Source of the DNA: Planctomycetota bacterium | GTDB lineage: Bacteria > Planctomycetota > Phycisphaerae > UBA1845 > PWPN01 | Reading direction: 5' to 3' | NCBI GenBank assembly: GCA_022711465.1 | Contig: JAKLEZ010000005.1 | Location: 1-64,000 of the forward strand | Length of the DNA: 64,000 nucleotides | Part shown: positions 54,142 through 62,354 of the stretch, piece after piece | Position numbering within the stretch: the stretch's first letter is position 1 | Layout of the letters: each line of letters starts with the position of its first letter | Position numbers and translations under genes: made by a program | The notes under the pieces: model-generated | The model's input: only the letters and a program-made list of their open reading frames with translations | What the model was told of the DNA's origin: nothing | Database searches by the model: none

Positions 54142-56547
54142 ATGCATACCGCACTTGCCTTGTGGGCTGTCAGCGCCCTGATTGGAGCTACGGAGCCTGC
54201 CCCGTCATTTATTTCCGCCAAGCCGATCTGGCCCGAAGGCCGGGACACGGAGATGAACCTCCTGGTCGGATTCCGGGCCGGCTTCGAGGCTCCCGAGTCG
54301 GGCCGGACCGTCCTACGCGTCACCGGCGCAAGCCTCTACCGGGCCTTTGTCAACGGGCAGTTTGCCGGTCACGGCCCGGCCCGTGGCCCGCACGGCTGGT
54401 TCCGGGTCGACGAGTGGGACATCTCCGGGCTGGTGGAGCAAGGCCGCAATCACGTCGCCATCGAGGTGGCCGGCTACAACGTCAACAGTTACTACCTGCC
54501 CGACCAGCCCGCCTTCCTGCAGGCCGAAATCGTGACCCGGGGGAAGGTCCTGGCCTCGACCGGGGGCGATGGGAGCGTCTTCGAAGCCACGGTTCTCAAG
54601 GAGAGAGTCCAGAAGACCCAGCGTTACAGTTTCCAGCGGACTTTCTCGGAGGTCTACCGTCTGAGGCCGGGCTACGATCGCTGGCGGCAGTACCCGGGAG
54701 CACCGATCGAACCGGCGAAGTGCGCCGTGGCCGAGGCCAAGAACCTGCTGCCCCGCCGGGTGCCCTACCCCACGTTCAACCAGCGACCCGTCCTGTGGCA
54801 TGTCTCCCGGGGAACGATCAAGACGGGGGTCGAGGTCAAGAGCCCCTGGAAGGACCGGGCCCTGGTCAACGTCGGCCCGCAGTTCAAGGGCTATAAGGAA
54901 AGCGATCTCGAGGTCATCCCGTCGCTCGAACTGCAGGCCATCGCCACGGCGACCCGGACACCGGTTGACCGTGCGCTCGACTCGAGCGTCAGCCTCCCTC
55001 TTTCGGCCAACAGTTTCCAGATCGTCGACTTCGGCACCAACCTGACCGGTTTCCTGGGGGCGAAGATCTCCTGCCGGGTCCGGACCCGTCTGTTCTTCAC
55101 CTTTGACGAAATCCTGCGTGACCAGGACGTCGACTTCAAGCGCCTCGGCTGCGTCAACATCATTGAGTACACCCTCGAGCCCGGCGATTACGTGGTCGAA
55201 TCGCTCGAGCCCTACACCCTCCGATATGCCAAGCTGATCACTTTCGCCGGCGAGTGCGAGGTCGAAGGCGTCTACCTTCGCGAATACGCGAACCCCGACG
55301 TGTGGGGCGCCCACTTCGCCGCCGCGGATCCCCGGCTGAACCGGCTCTTCGCCGCCGCCCGGGAGACGTTCGCCCAGAACTCGGCCGACCTGTTCATGGA
55401 CTGCCCTTCGCGCGAGCGGGCCGGCTGGCTGTGCGACAGTTTCTGGACTGCCCGCACGGCCTACGATCTGAGCGGGCACACCGCGGTCGAGGAGGCGTTC
55501 ATCGAGAACTACCTCCTGCCGACCCGGTTCGAGTTCCTCCCGGGGGGCATGATTCCCATGTGCTATCCGGCGGACCACAACGACACGGTGTTCATCCCCA
55601 ACTGGGCGATGTGGTTGGTGATCGAACTCGAGGAGTACCTGGCCCGCAGCGGCGATCGATCGATGGTCGACGCCCTTCAGGGCCGGTTGAGCGGCCTGCA
55701 TGAGTTCTTCCGGCAGTACGAGAACAGCGACGGCCTGCTCGAGAAGCTGCCGAGCTGGGTATTTGTCGAGTGGTCGGACGCGAACAAGTACGTCCAGGAC
55801 GTGAACTATCCGAGCAACATGCTTTACGCCGCGGTCCTGGCGGCGGGCGGGCGCGTCTTCGGCATGGTCGATCTCGTCGAGAAGGCCGACCGAATCCGCG
55901 AGGCGATCCGCAAGCAGGCATTCGACGGTGAGTTTTTCGTGGACAACGCGATCCGCAAGGACGGCAAGCTCGAAGTCACCCGCAACCGCACCGAGGTCTG
56001 CCAGTACTACGCCTTCTTCTTCGACGCGGCCACGCCCAAGAGCCACGAGCGGCTCTGGAACCTGCTTCGCACCGAGTTCGGTCCCAGGCGCAAGGCGACC
56101 GGCAAGCACCCGGAGATCTCGAAGACCAACCAGTTCCCGGGCAACTTCCTGCGACTCGAGCTGCTCTCCCGCGAGGGGCTCTGCCAGCAGGTTCTGGACG
56201 AGTCGGTGGACTACAACCTGTACATGGCCGACCGCACCGGCACGCTCTGGGAGAACGACGGTGACTACGCGAGCTGCAACCACGGCTTCGCCTCGCACGT
56301 GGCCCACATCCTGTTCCGCGACGTACTCGGGGTGTATCGCGTCGATGCGGTCGAGCAGGTCGTGACCTTGCGGTTCGCGGACCTGAAGATGGACTGGTGC
56401 GAAGGTCGCGTGCCGGCCCGCGGCGGAGCGGTGAACCTGCGCTGGTGGAAAGAAGGCGAAAGGCTGCTCTACAGGATCGACACCCCCGCCGGCTTCAAGG
56501 TCGAGGTCCGGAATCTCACCGGCAGGCCGCTCGTGCGGCAGCCGTGA
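54142..56547 (+). CDS. Exported GH78 alpha-L-rhamnosidase
   Basis: 801 aa; GGAGGAG seven nt before the ATG. A short signal-like segment is followed by an N-terminal beta-sandwich (YRAFVNGQFAGHGPARGPHG), as in GH78. The (alpha/alpha)6 barrel has the family core SADLFMDCPSRERAGWLCDS (acidic catalytic region), FLPGGMIPMCYP, LPSWVFVEWSDAN and TGTLWENDGDYASCNHGFAS, with the second catalytic Glu. A C-terminal sandwich ends the protein. It removes terminal rhamnose from pectin, glycosides or algal polymers. Confidence 0.85.
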   Translation: MHTALALWAVSALIGATEPAPSFISAKPIWPEGRDTEMNLLVGFRAGFEAPESGRTVLRVTGASLYRAFVNGQFAGHGPARGPHGWFRVDEWDISGLVEQGRNHVAIEVAGYNVNSYYLPDQPAFLQAEIVTRGKVLASTGGDGSVFEATVLKERVQKTQRYSFQRTFSEVYRLRPGYDRWRQYPGAPIEPAKCAVAEAKNLLPRRVPYPTFNQRPVLWHVSRGTIKTGVEVKSPWKDRALVNVGPQFKGYKESDLEVIPSLELQAIATATRTPVDRALDSSVSLPLSANSFQIVDFGTNLTGFLGAKISCRVRTRLFFTFDEILRDQDVDFKRLGCVNIIEYTLEPGDYVVESLEPYTLRYAKLITFAGECEVEGVYLREYANPDVWGAHFAAADPRLNRLFAAARETFAQNSADLFMDCPSRERAGWLCDSFWTARTAYDLSGHTAVEEAFIENYLLPTRFEFLPGGMIPMCYPADHNDTVFIPNWAMWLVIELEEYLARSGDRSMVDALQGRLSGLHEFFRQYENSDGLLEKLPSWVFVEWSDANKYVQDVNYPSNMLYAAVLAAGGRVFGMVDLVEKADRIREAIRKQAFDGEFFVDNAIRKDGKLEVTRNRTEVCQYYAFFFDAATPKSHERLWNLLRTEFGPRRKATGKHPEISKTNQFPGNFLRLELLSREGLCQQVLDESVDYNLYMADRTGTLWENDGDYASCNHGFASHVAHILFRDVLGVYRVDAVEQVVTLRFADLKMDWCEGRVPARGGAVNLRWWKEGERLLYRIDTPAGFKVEVRNLTGRPLVRQP

Positions 56548-56647
56548 CGGTGACCGCCCCGGGGCAGTATAGAATTTTTTAGAGTGTTAGAGCAGGACTG
56601 ATGCGGCGAATCCGGCGGGAGAAGACGGACTGGAGACGAGTTGAACG

Positions 56648-56755
56648 ATGGTGTTCGAGCACCCTTTGCGAGTGAAGCTGGAGGACATCGACGAGATGGG
56701 GCACGTCAACAACGTGGTCTATCTGCGCTATGCCTAGGACGCAGCGGCGGCCTGA
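56648..56755 (+). pseudogene. Remnant of a hotdog-fold acyl-CoA thioesterase
   Basis: The first 29 codons read MVFEHPLRVKLEDIDEMGHV and NNVVYLRYA, the unmistakable start of a YbgC/4-hydroxybenzoyl-CoA thioesterase, including the active-site region D-x-MGHVNN. A TAG then follows (56735-56737) where these proteins have a codon such as CAG, and the next codons (DAAAA) still fit before a TGA at 56753. The remaining 100 or so residues are absent downstream. A ribosome site GGAG is still present. I read this as a decayed gene. Confidence 0.7.
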
Positions 56756-57160
56756 AGTAGATGATCACCCGACCACCGGCCCTGGCAGTCCAGCAGTTGC
56801 GCGATGTCAGCGTGTCGTGCTGTGACGGCAAGTCCGAGCCTCCACTCATGATCAGACGCGGTGCTCCCAGGTCGCTCTGCCGGATCCGCAGAGCACTCGA
56901 AACAGAGAATCCTGAGCGTGCGATCGCGGAATGCTCCCGCTGGCTTACCAAATCGCCATCGTAGCACCAGCCTCTCGCGACGCCAACCGTGAGCTGGTCT
57001 CCACCCACATCCGGAACCAGGGCCGTGTTCCCGTCCGGTGATTGGCAGTCGTCTCCTCGCGGCAATGGCCTGCAGGCCGGACTCGGCGGGACTGGCGCTC
57101 AATCGCTCGACCGGAGGTCCAGCGAATCGGGCCCGGCACTCCGGCCCCGGCACGGCGCGG
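56756..57160. other. Gene-free stretch before hemA
   Basis: About 405 nt downstream of the thioesterase remnant. No frame on either strand has a family resemblance or a good ribosome site. No further thioesterase sequence is recognisable. It may be degraded coding sequence. Confidence 0.4.
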
Positions 57161-58456
57161 TCACACCCCCTCCTTGTCCAGGTGGAACAGGGTTCGGAGC
57201 GCGTCGGCGTAGACGCGGCGAGCTCCGTCCGGGGGGCCTTCGCCCAGGAGCTGGAGCGGGTCATGGAGGATCTTCTGGATGACGCGATGCAGGAGCTGCT
57301 CAACCAGCTTGCGGTCCGCTTCCGAGAGGTGCTCGAATTTTGGCGAGGCCCACGCCAGCTCGGCGTCGGAGATGTCCTTGAAATGCTCGCGGAGGGCCTG
57401 GATCAGGGGACCGAGGTCGCGGCCGGCCTTGCTTTCCAGGAAGGCGACCACGTTGGCTTCGATGATCTCGTGACAGCGGTTGATGGCCTCGCGACGCTGA
57501 ATCAGGGTGGCCTCGGTCACCATCTGCAGATCGTCGATGTTGAACAGATAGACGCTGTCATGCCTGCCGACCTCGGGATCGATGTCGCGCGGGACAGCGA
57601 TATCGATCAGGAGCAGTGAGCGATACCTGCGCCGCTTGGGGATTGGCTCGAAAGCGGCGGCGGTCAGAATCGGATCACGAGAGCCGGTCGAACTGATGAC
57701 CACATCGACGTCCGCCAACCGATCGACCCACTCGCTCCACGGAACGACCAGGGCATCGACGGCGTGCCGGCGGCGTATGCGTTCGGAGAGCTCAACGGCC
57801 CGCTGGTCGGTGCGATTGGTGACCCAAAGGGCGTTGGGGCGGGTGGCCATCAAGTGGTTCAGCGTGACCTCGCCCATCTTGCCTGCCCCGACCATGAAGA
57901 TGGTCTTGTCGTCGAGCCGGGAGAAGATCTGACGGGCAAGATCGACGGCCGCGCTGCCCACGCTGATCCGGCCGGTCGCGATCGCGGTGCGGGTGTGGGC
58001 GTCTTTGGCGACGCTGAAAGCCCGCTGAAAAAGCTCGCCAAGCGTCGTGCCCGCGGTGCCGGCTCTGCGCGCGATCTCAAAAGCCTGCTTGGACTGGCCG
58101 AGGATCTGCGATTCGCCCAGAACCATCGAATCGAGCGAACTGACCACGCGGAACAGATGGCGAACGGCCTCGGCGTCCTCGTAGCTGTAGAAGGCCTCGG
58201 CGAACTCGGGAACTTCGAGTCCCTTGAAGCCGACCAGGAAGGCAATGGCCTCGCCGATCCGCGGATGGTTGTAGACCGGAGTGGAGACGTAGAGCTCGAT
58301 GCGATTGCAGGTCGAGATGAGTACCGCCTCGGCGTGCGGGTACTCCGCCTTGAGCGCCGCCAGGAAGGCGGGAAGGTCGGCCTCGCCAAACGCCAGGCGT
58401 TCCCGGAGTTCAACGGGCGCCGAGCGGTGGTTGCAGCCTATGACCAGCGTTCTCAT
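57161..58456 (-). CDS. hemA: Glutamyl-tRNA reductase
   Basis: 431 aa from ATG 58456, overlapping the hemX stop as ATGA. It reduces glutamyl-tRNA to glutamate-1-semialdehyde, the entry to tetrapyrroles. The catalytic Cys50 is in STCNRIELY, the family motif SLDSMVLGESQILGQ is intact, the NADPH site reads FMVGAGKMGE, and a C-terminal dimerisation helix bundle follows. It is the third gene after sirC and hemX. No hemB, hemC or hemL is in the window. Confidence 0.94.
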   Translation of the reverse strand: MRTLVIGCNHRSAPVELRERLAFGEADLPAFLAALKAEYPHAEAVLISTCNRIELYVSTPVYNHPRIGEAIAFLVGFKGLEVPEFAEAFYSYEDAEAVRHLFRVVSSLDSMVLGESQILGQSKQAFEIARRAGTAGTTLGELFQRAFSVAKDAHTRTAIATGRISVGSAAVDLARQIFSRLDDKTIFMVGAGKMGEVTLNHLMATRPNALWVTNRTDQRAVELSERIRRRHAVDALVVPWSEWVDRLADVDVVISSTGSRDPILTAAAFEPIPKRRRYRSLLLIDIAVPRDIDPEVGRHDSVYLFNIDDLQMVTEATLIQRREAINRCHEIIEANVVAFLESKAGRDLGPLIQALREHFKDISDAELAWASPKFEHLSEADRKLVEQLLHRVIQKILHDPLQLLGEGPPDGARRVYADALRTLFHLDKEGV

Positions 58457-59274
58457 TGGTGTATGGGCGAGCCGAACTCCCGCAAAAGAAACACGATCAC
58501 GGTCAGCCACATGCCGCAGGTCGCCAGGAGAGCCGCCTGGCGGCCGCGGACCTGCGGCCGGAACGTCAGCGACCCCAGCAGGCAGGCGTACACCAGCCAG
58601 ACAAGCGCCGAGAGAAGCACCGAGCCATCCAGGTACCAGGCGGTCCGGCGAAGGTCTTCGCGGTGAGCCACCCCGCACATGCCGGTCAGGATGCCGTAGG
58701 TGAAGAGGGGGAAACCCAAGGCCATCATCCAGCGGCCAAATCGATCGAGCGATTCGAGAGAGGCGACCCGGCCCATGAGATCGAGGGCCCGCTTGCGATG
58801 CAGGACGCGATGCACGAGCAGATAAGCCATGCCGGCCGCCCCGCCGATCACGAAGCAGGCCCCGCTGACGGCGAAGGCTACGCCGTGGCTGACGAACCAG
58901 CTCTTGTAGGTCACCGGGCTGGCCGGCTCGCCCACCGCGGGCAGGGCAAGCAGGTTGACCACGGCCGCAAGCAGCAGGAGCACGCCGTCCAGACCGCGCA
59001 GGGCCCGCGCGAAGTGGGTGCCGACGGCCGCCATGGCAACAAGCGTGGCCAAGAGCATGGCCGCCTCGTGGTTCTGGCGAAAGGTCTCGACCGGGCCGTG
59101 GTCGAGGAGGGCCCAGACGACATATCCGCCGTTGACCGCAACCCCGAACAGGGCCGCCGAGAGGAGATACGGACCCATACCTCGCTTGTGACGGCGTACC
59201 TCGAGGTAACCGACCACGGCCGCAGCCGCGAAGCACAGGCCCGCCAGAATGAGCACCAAGACCGGTCCGGTCAT
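58453..59274 (-). CDS. hemX: HemX/CcsA-like membrane protein
   Basis: 273 aa with about eight helices. Position between sirC and hemA and the segment SWFVSHGVAFAVSGACFVIG fit HemX, which in Bacillus lowers HemA level. The fold is that of cytochrome c assembly proteins (CcsA), with histidines in GTHFARAL and SWFVSHG that could bind haem. The ATG at 59274 lies 6 nt after the sirC stop. Confidence 0.75.
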   Translation of the reverse strand: MTGPVLVLILAGLCFAAAAVVGYLEVRRHKRGMGPYLLSAALFGVAVNGGYVVWALLDHGPVETFRQNHEAAMLLATLVAMAAVGTHFARALRGLDGVLLLLAAVVNLLALPAVGEPASPVTYKSWFVSHGVAFAVSGACFVIGGAAGMAYLLVHRVLHRKRALDLMGRVASLESLDRFGRWMMALGFPLFTYGILTGMCGVAHREDLRRTAWYLDGSVLLSALVWLVYACLLGSLTFRPQVRGRQAALLATCGMWLTVIVFLLREFGSPIHQ

Positions 59275-59280
59275 TCGGCT

Positions 59281-59913
59281 CTACCTCCGCGGATGATGGT
59301 CGAGTATGCCATCAAACCAGTCTCGCCAAGCCTGCCGGCCGTCGCGCGCGAGCCGCTCGAGCGATTCATCATTGCTGAGAGCCTCCAGGACCTGCCGGCG
59401 GACTCGCGGATCCGCCACCCGATCCTGAACGATGAGCCGGGCGCGGGCCAGCTCGTCAACCAGAATACCCAACTCGGGACCGAATTGCGACGCGAGGCGA
59501 TCGCGCACCCTGGCGGCCAGCAGGGGGCTGGCTCCGCCCGTGCCCACGGCGATACAGAACCGGCCCCGGCGAACGATCGCTGGCATGAAGAAGTCACACA
59601 GCCCGGGGTCATCAACCACGTTGCACAGAATTCGCCGCTGCCGGGCGTCGGCCAGGACCCGGGCATTGAGTGAACGGTCGTCGGTACAGACGAATATGAG
59701 ACAGGCGTCTCCAAGGAGCTCCGCCGAATACCGACACGCCAGGCGCTGGATATCGGTTCGGGCGAGCAGTCCCGGATCGAACTTAGGACTCACCACGCGC
59801 ACCCGGGCTCCGGCCTGACACAGAATGTCGACCTTGTGAGCCGCGACCCTACCACCCCCAATCACCACGATCAGGCGGCCGGCGACCTCAAGCTGGATGG
59901 GGAGCATAGACAT
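59281..59913 (-). CDS. Precorrin-2 dehydrogenase / sirohydrochlorin ferrochelatase (SirC/CysG N-terminal type)
   Basis: 210 aa. It oxidises precorrin-2 to sirohydrochlorin and may insert iron to make siroheme. It opens with LPIQLEVAGRLIVVIGGGRV (NAD-binding), then VVSPKFDPGL, FVCTDDRSLNARV, NVVDDPGLCDFFMPAIVRRG and IAVGTGGASPLLAARVRDRL, all standard. The methyltransferase half of CysG is absent. No strong ribosome site is seen at ATG 59913 or ATG 59907. Siroheme serves sulfite and nitrite reductases, which fits the sulfate-uptake operon elsewhere in the window. Confidence 0.88.
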   Translation of the reverse strand: MSMLPIQLEVAGRLIVVIGGGRVAAHKVDILCQAGARVRVVSPKFDPGLLARTDIQRLACRYSAELLGDACLIFVCTDDRSLNARVLADARQRRILCNVVDDPGLCDFFMPAIVRRGRFCIAVGTGGASPLLAARVRDRLASQFGPELGILVDELARARLIVQDRVADPRVRRQVLEALSNDESLERLARDGRQAWRDWFDGILDHHPRR

Positions 59914-60035
59914 GGCAGACGTCAGATCGTCAAACCGTCGAGACCATAGGACTCAGAGACAACCGCAGCCCTGACCGATCCGGTTGAGCTGCGATCTCGC
60001 TTCTCGCCTCCCTGGTGGCCGTGGCGAGTCACGGC

Positions 60036-60527
60036 TCACTTCCGCTTCGCTTCCGCCTCGGCCAGCCAGGCGATGAAGTCCTTGGGAGACAGCGTGCCGA
60101 CTTGTCGCGCCACGATGTCGCCCCGGCTGCTGAGAACCATCAGCGTGGGGACTGTCTGGATCGCGAAGCGAGAACCGACGGAGCTCTGTTCATCGACGTC
60201 GACACTCACCGGCACCCAAGGGTCCAAAGCCCTGGCCACATCGCTGCGACTGAATACGTCGCGGTCCAGGATCTTGCACGGCCCGCACCAGGAAGCATGG
60301 AACTTGACCAACACGAGCCGGTCTTCCTGGGCCGCCCGGCGGAGGCCGGCCTCCAGGTCAGTGGTCCATGCCACGGCCGTGGGGACCGGCCGGCTGGCAT
60401 AGACGTACAGGACCGCAACCACCAGCAGGGCACCCGCCATCACCCAGTTGGCACGTTTGCGGCCGCACAGGCCGCCACCCGTCGGACATGTCCCGGACAG
60501 CCCGCCCCGATCATCCCCGTCACTCAT
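60036..60527 (-). CDS. Membrane-anchored thioredoxin-like protein
   Basis: 163 aa from ATG 60527 (AAGG about eight nt upstream). One helix (WVMAGALLVVAVLYVYA) is preceded by a Cys/Gly-rich tail. The outer thioredoxin fold has FHASWCGPCKILDRDVF, with both active cysteines, and the cis-Pro in QTVPTLMVL. It probably reduces or oxidises disulfides of exported proteins. It is divergent from the Tat-exported protein. Confidence 0.85.
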   Translation of the reverse strand: MSDGDDRGGLSGTCPTGGGLCGRKRANWVMAGALLVVAVLYVYASRPVPTAVAWTTDLEAGLRRAAQEDRLVLVKFHASWCGPCKILDRDVFSRSDVARALDPWVPVSVDVDEQSSVGSRFAIQTVPTLMVLSSRGDIVARQVGTLSPKDFIAWLAEAEAKRK

Positions 60528-60640
60528 ACGGCACCTTGCTCCCGCTGCTGTCATCGATGCATCGCGAGGGCCGCACGCCAGCCGGGCAGCGCAGACGGCG
60601 GAGTGGGCGCGCCCCACACGCGAGATTATAGGGACCCTCA

Positions 60641-60670
60641 TTGACAACGCCTCCGGGCGAGGCTGACAAT
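60641..60670 (+). promoter_or_regulatory. Sigma70-type promoter of the Tat-protein gene
   Basis: TTGACA (60641-60646) is followed after 18 nt by GACAAT (60665-60670). Transcription would start near 60677, about 52 nt before ATG 60729. Confidence 0.5.
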
Positions 60671-60728
60671 ACACGCTCTGGAGCACAGGTATCTGAAGCA
60701 TGAACCAGTCTTGAGGGAGGCAGCATTC

Positions 60729-62348
60729 ATGGCCAGCGAGCATTCACACACGTGCGATTCGACAGGCTTGACAGGTGGGGCATGCTGCAATGCAGCCGGC
60801 CTGCGGGCGTTTTACGAAAGGGCGGCCCGGGGCATGGTTTCCCGCCGGCACGTCATGGCGGGCCTGGGAACCGCGGCGGTCGGAGCCTGGGTGCTGACCA
60901 GCCGGAGGGCCAAGGCTGAAGCTGGAGCTGCATCCACCCCACCCACGATTACGCCTGCCAAGGAGCTGATCATTCAACCCGTACTCACCTATGCCATCCC
61001 CAAGCGTGCGGAACAGACCAGCTGGCGGCCATGGGGCGGGCTCATGGAGCCATCCGACGTGGATGAGGAAGCCAAGCGGATCACGAGCGAGCTGGGTGAA
61101 CTGGCGAGCAACACCGGACTCGCGGTCAAGTTCCTGCCGGTGATGCCCGTGGACGACCGGGCCAAGGCGGAACGGGCGGCCAAGGCCGTCTGCGACGTGA
61201 CGCTGATCTACGCCTCAGGCGGCGATGGCGACGTACTGGAGAAGCTGGTCGTCCCCGACCGACCGACGATCTTCTTTCTGCGGCATCGCTCCGGACCGGT
61301 CTCCCTGTGGTACGAGATCATGCATCCACGCTTCCTGCGTAAGACAACCGACGAGTACAAGCAGCCGGGCGTGGATGTAGGGGACGTGGTCGTGGACGAC
61401 CGTGACGACCTCGCCTGGCGGCTGCGAGGTCTGCTGGGCCTGCGGCGCACGCTGGGACAGAAGGTTGTAACCATCGGGGGTGCCGCGGGCTGGGGCGTCG
61501 GTGGGCAGATCGCTCCCAAGATCGCCAAGACGGTCTGGAAGCTGGAGCTGCCGGATGTCAGCTACGAGACGTTGAGCCAACGGATCCGAAAGATCAAGGA
61601 CGACAGCCACGCCGTGACCGAGGCGGGCCGCAAGGCCGAGGAATACCTCAAGGACTCCGGCGTCGAGCTGTTCACCGAGAAGAAGTACGTGGCCAACGCC
61701 TTCTTGCTCGCCCGGCTGTTCAAGGACCTCATGGCCGAGCAGTCCGCCACCGCGATTACCGTCAACCACTGCATGGGCACGATTATGCCCATGTCGGAGA
61801 CGACCGCGTGCCTGACACTGAGCCTACTGAATGACGAGGGGTATCTGGCGTTCTGTGAATCGGACTTCGTGGTCATCCCATCGGGCATCCTGATGCACCA
61901 CATCACCGGGACGCCGGTGTTCCTGAACGACCCGACCTGGCCGCACCACGGTGTGGTCACCGTGGCCCACTGCACCGCCCCGCGCAAGATGAACGGCGAG
62001 CGTCTCGAACCGGTCAAGATTCATACTCATTTCGAGTCGGACTATGGTGCCGCGCCCAAGGTCGAGATGGCCGAGGGCCAGCGGATCACGATGGCCGTGC
62101 CTGATTTCGCCTGCCAGAAATGGGTCGGCTTTACCGGCAGAATCGAGGCGAACCCGTTCCACGCGATCTGCCGCGCCCAGATGGACGTCACCATCGACGG
62201 CAACTGGCCCAAGCTGGTCGACGAGATGCGCGGCTTCCACTGGATGATGGTTTACGGCGATTGTGCCCGGGAGATCGGATACGCCATCAAGCACCTGGGC
62301 ATCAAGTGGCTGAACGTCTCGGCCGAGCCAACTCCTGGAGTGGCGTAG
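60729..62348 (+). CDS. Tat-exported sugar-isomerase-like (L-fucose/arabinose isomerase fold) protein
   Basis: 539 aa from ATG 60729 (GGGAGG eight nt upstream). A twin-arginine signal SRRHVMAGLGTAAVGAWVLT lies about 40 residues in, after a Cys-rich lead (THTCDSTGLTGGACCNAAG). The body resembles the two-domain fold of L-fucose isomerases: ITVNHCMGTIMPMSETTACL, LAFCESDFVVIPSGILMHHI and AHCTAPRKMNG, with acidic and His residues that could bind a metal. Isomerases are normally cytoplasmic, so export is unusual. The family is moderately certain; activity is not. Confidence 0.6.
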   Translation: MASEHSHTCDSTGLTGGACCNAAGLRAFYERAARGMVSRRHVMAGLGTAAVGAWVLTSRRAKAEAGAASTPPTITPAKELIIQPVLTYAIPKRAEQTSWRPWGGLMEPSDVDEEAKRITSELGELASNTGLAVKFLPVMPVDDRAKAERAAKAVCDVTLIYASGGDGDVLEKLVVPDRPTIFFLRHRSGPVSLWYEIMHPRFLRKTTDEYKQPGVDVGDVVVDDRDDLAWRLRGLLGLRRTLGQKVVTIGGAAGWGVGGQIAPKIAKTVWKLELPDVSYETLSQRIRKIKDDSHAVTEAGRKAEEYLKDSGVELFTEKKYVANAFLLARLFKDLMAEQSATAITVNHCMGTIMPMSETTACLTLSLLNDEGYLAFCESDFVVIPSGILMHHITGTPVFLNDPTWPHHGVVTVAHCTAPRKMNGERLEPVKIHTHFESDYGAAPKVEMAEGQRITMAVPDFACQKWVGFTGRIEANPFHAICRAQMDVTIDGNWPKLVDEMRGFHWMMVYGDCAREIGYAIKHLGIKWLNVSAEPTPGVA

Positions 62349-62354
62349 GAGCCG

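Noticed and set aside
56706..57303. Minus-strand frames in the gap before hemA
   Set aside because: Arg/Ser/Gly-rich translations without motif or ribosome site.
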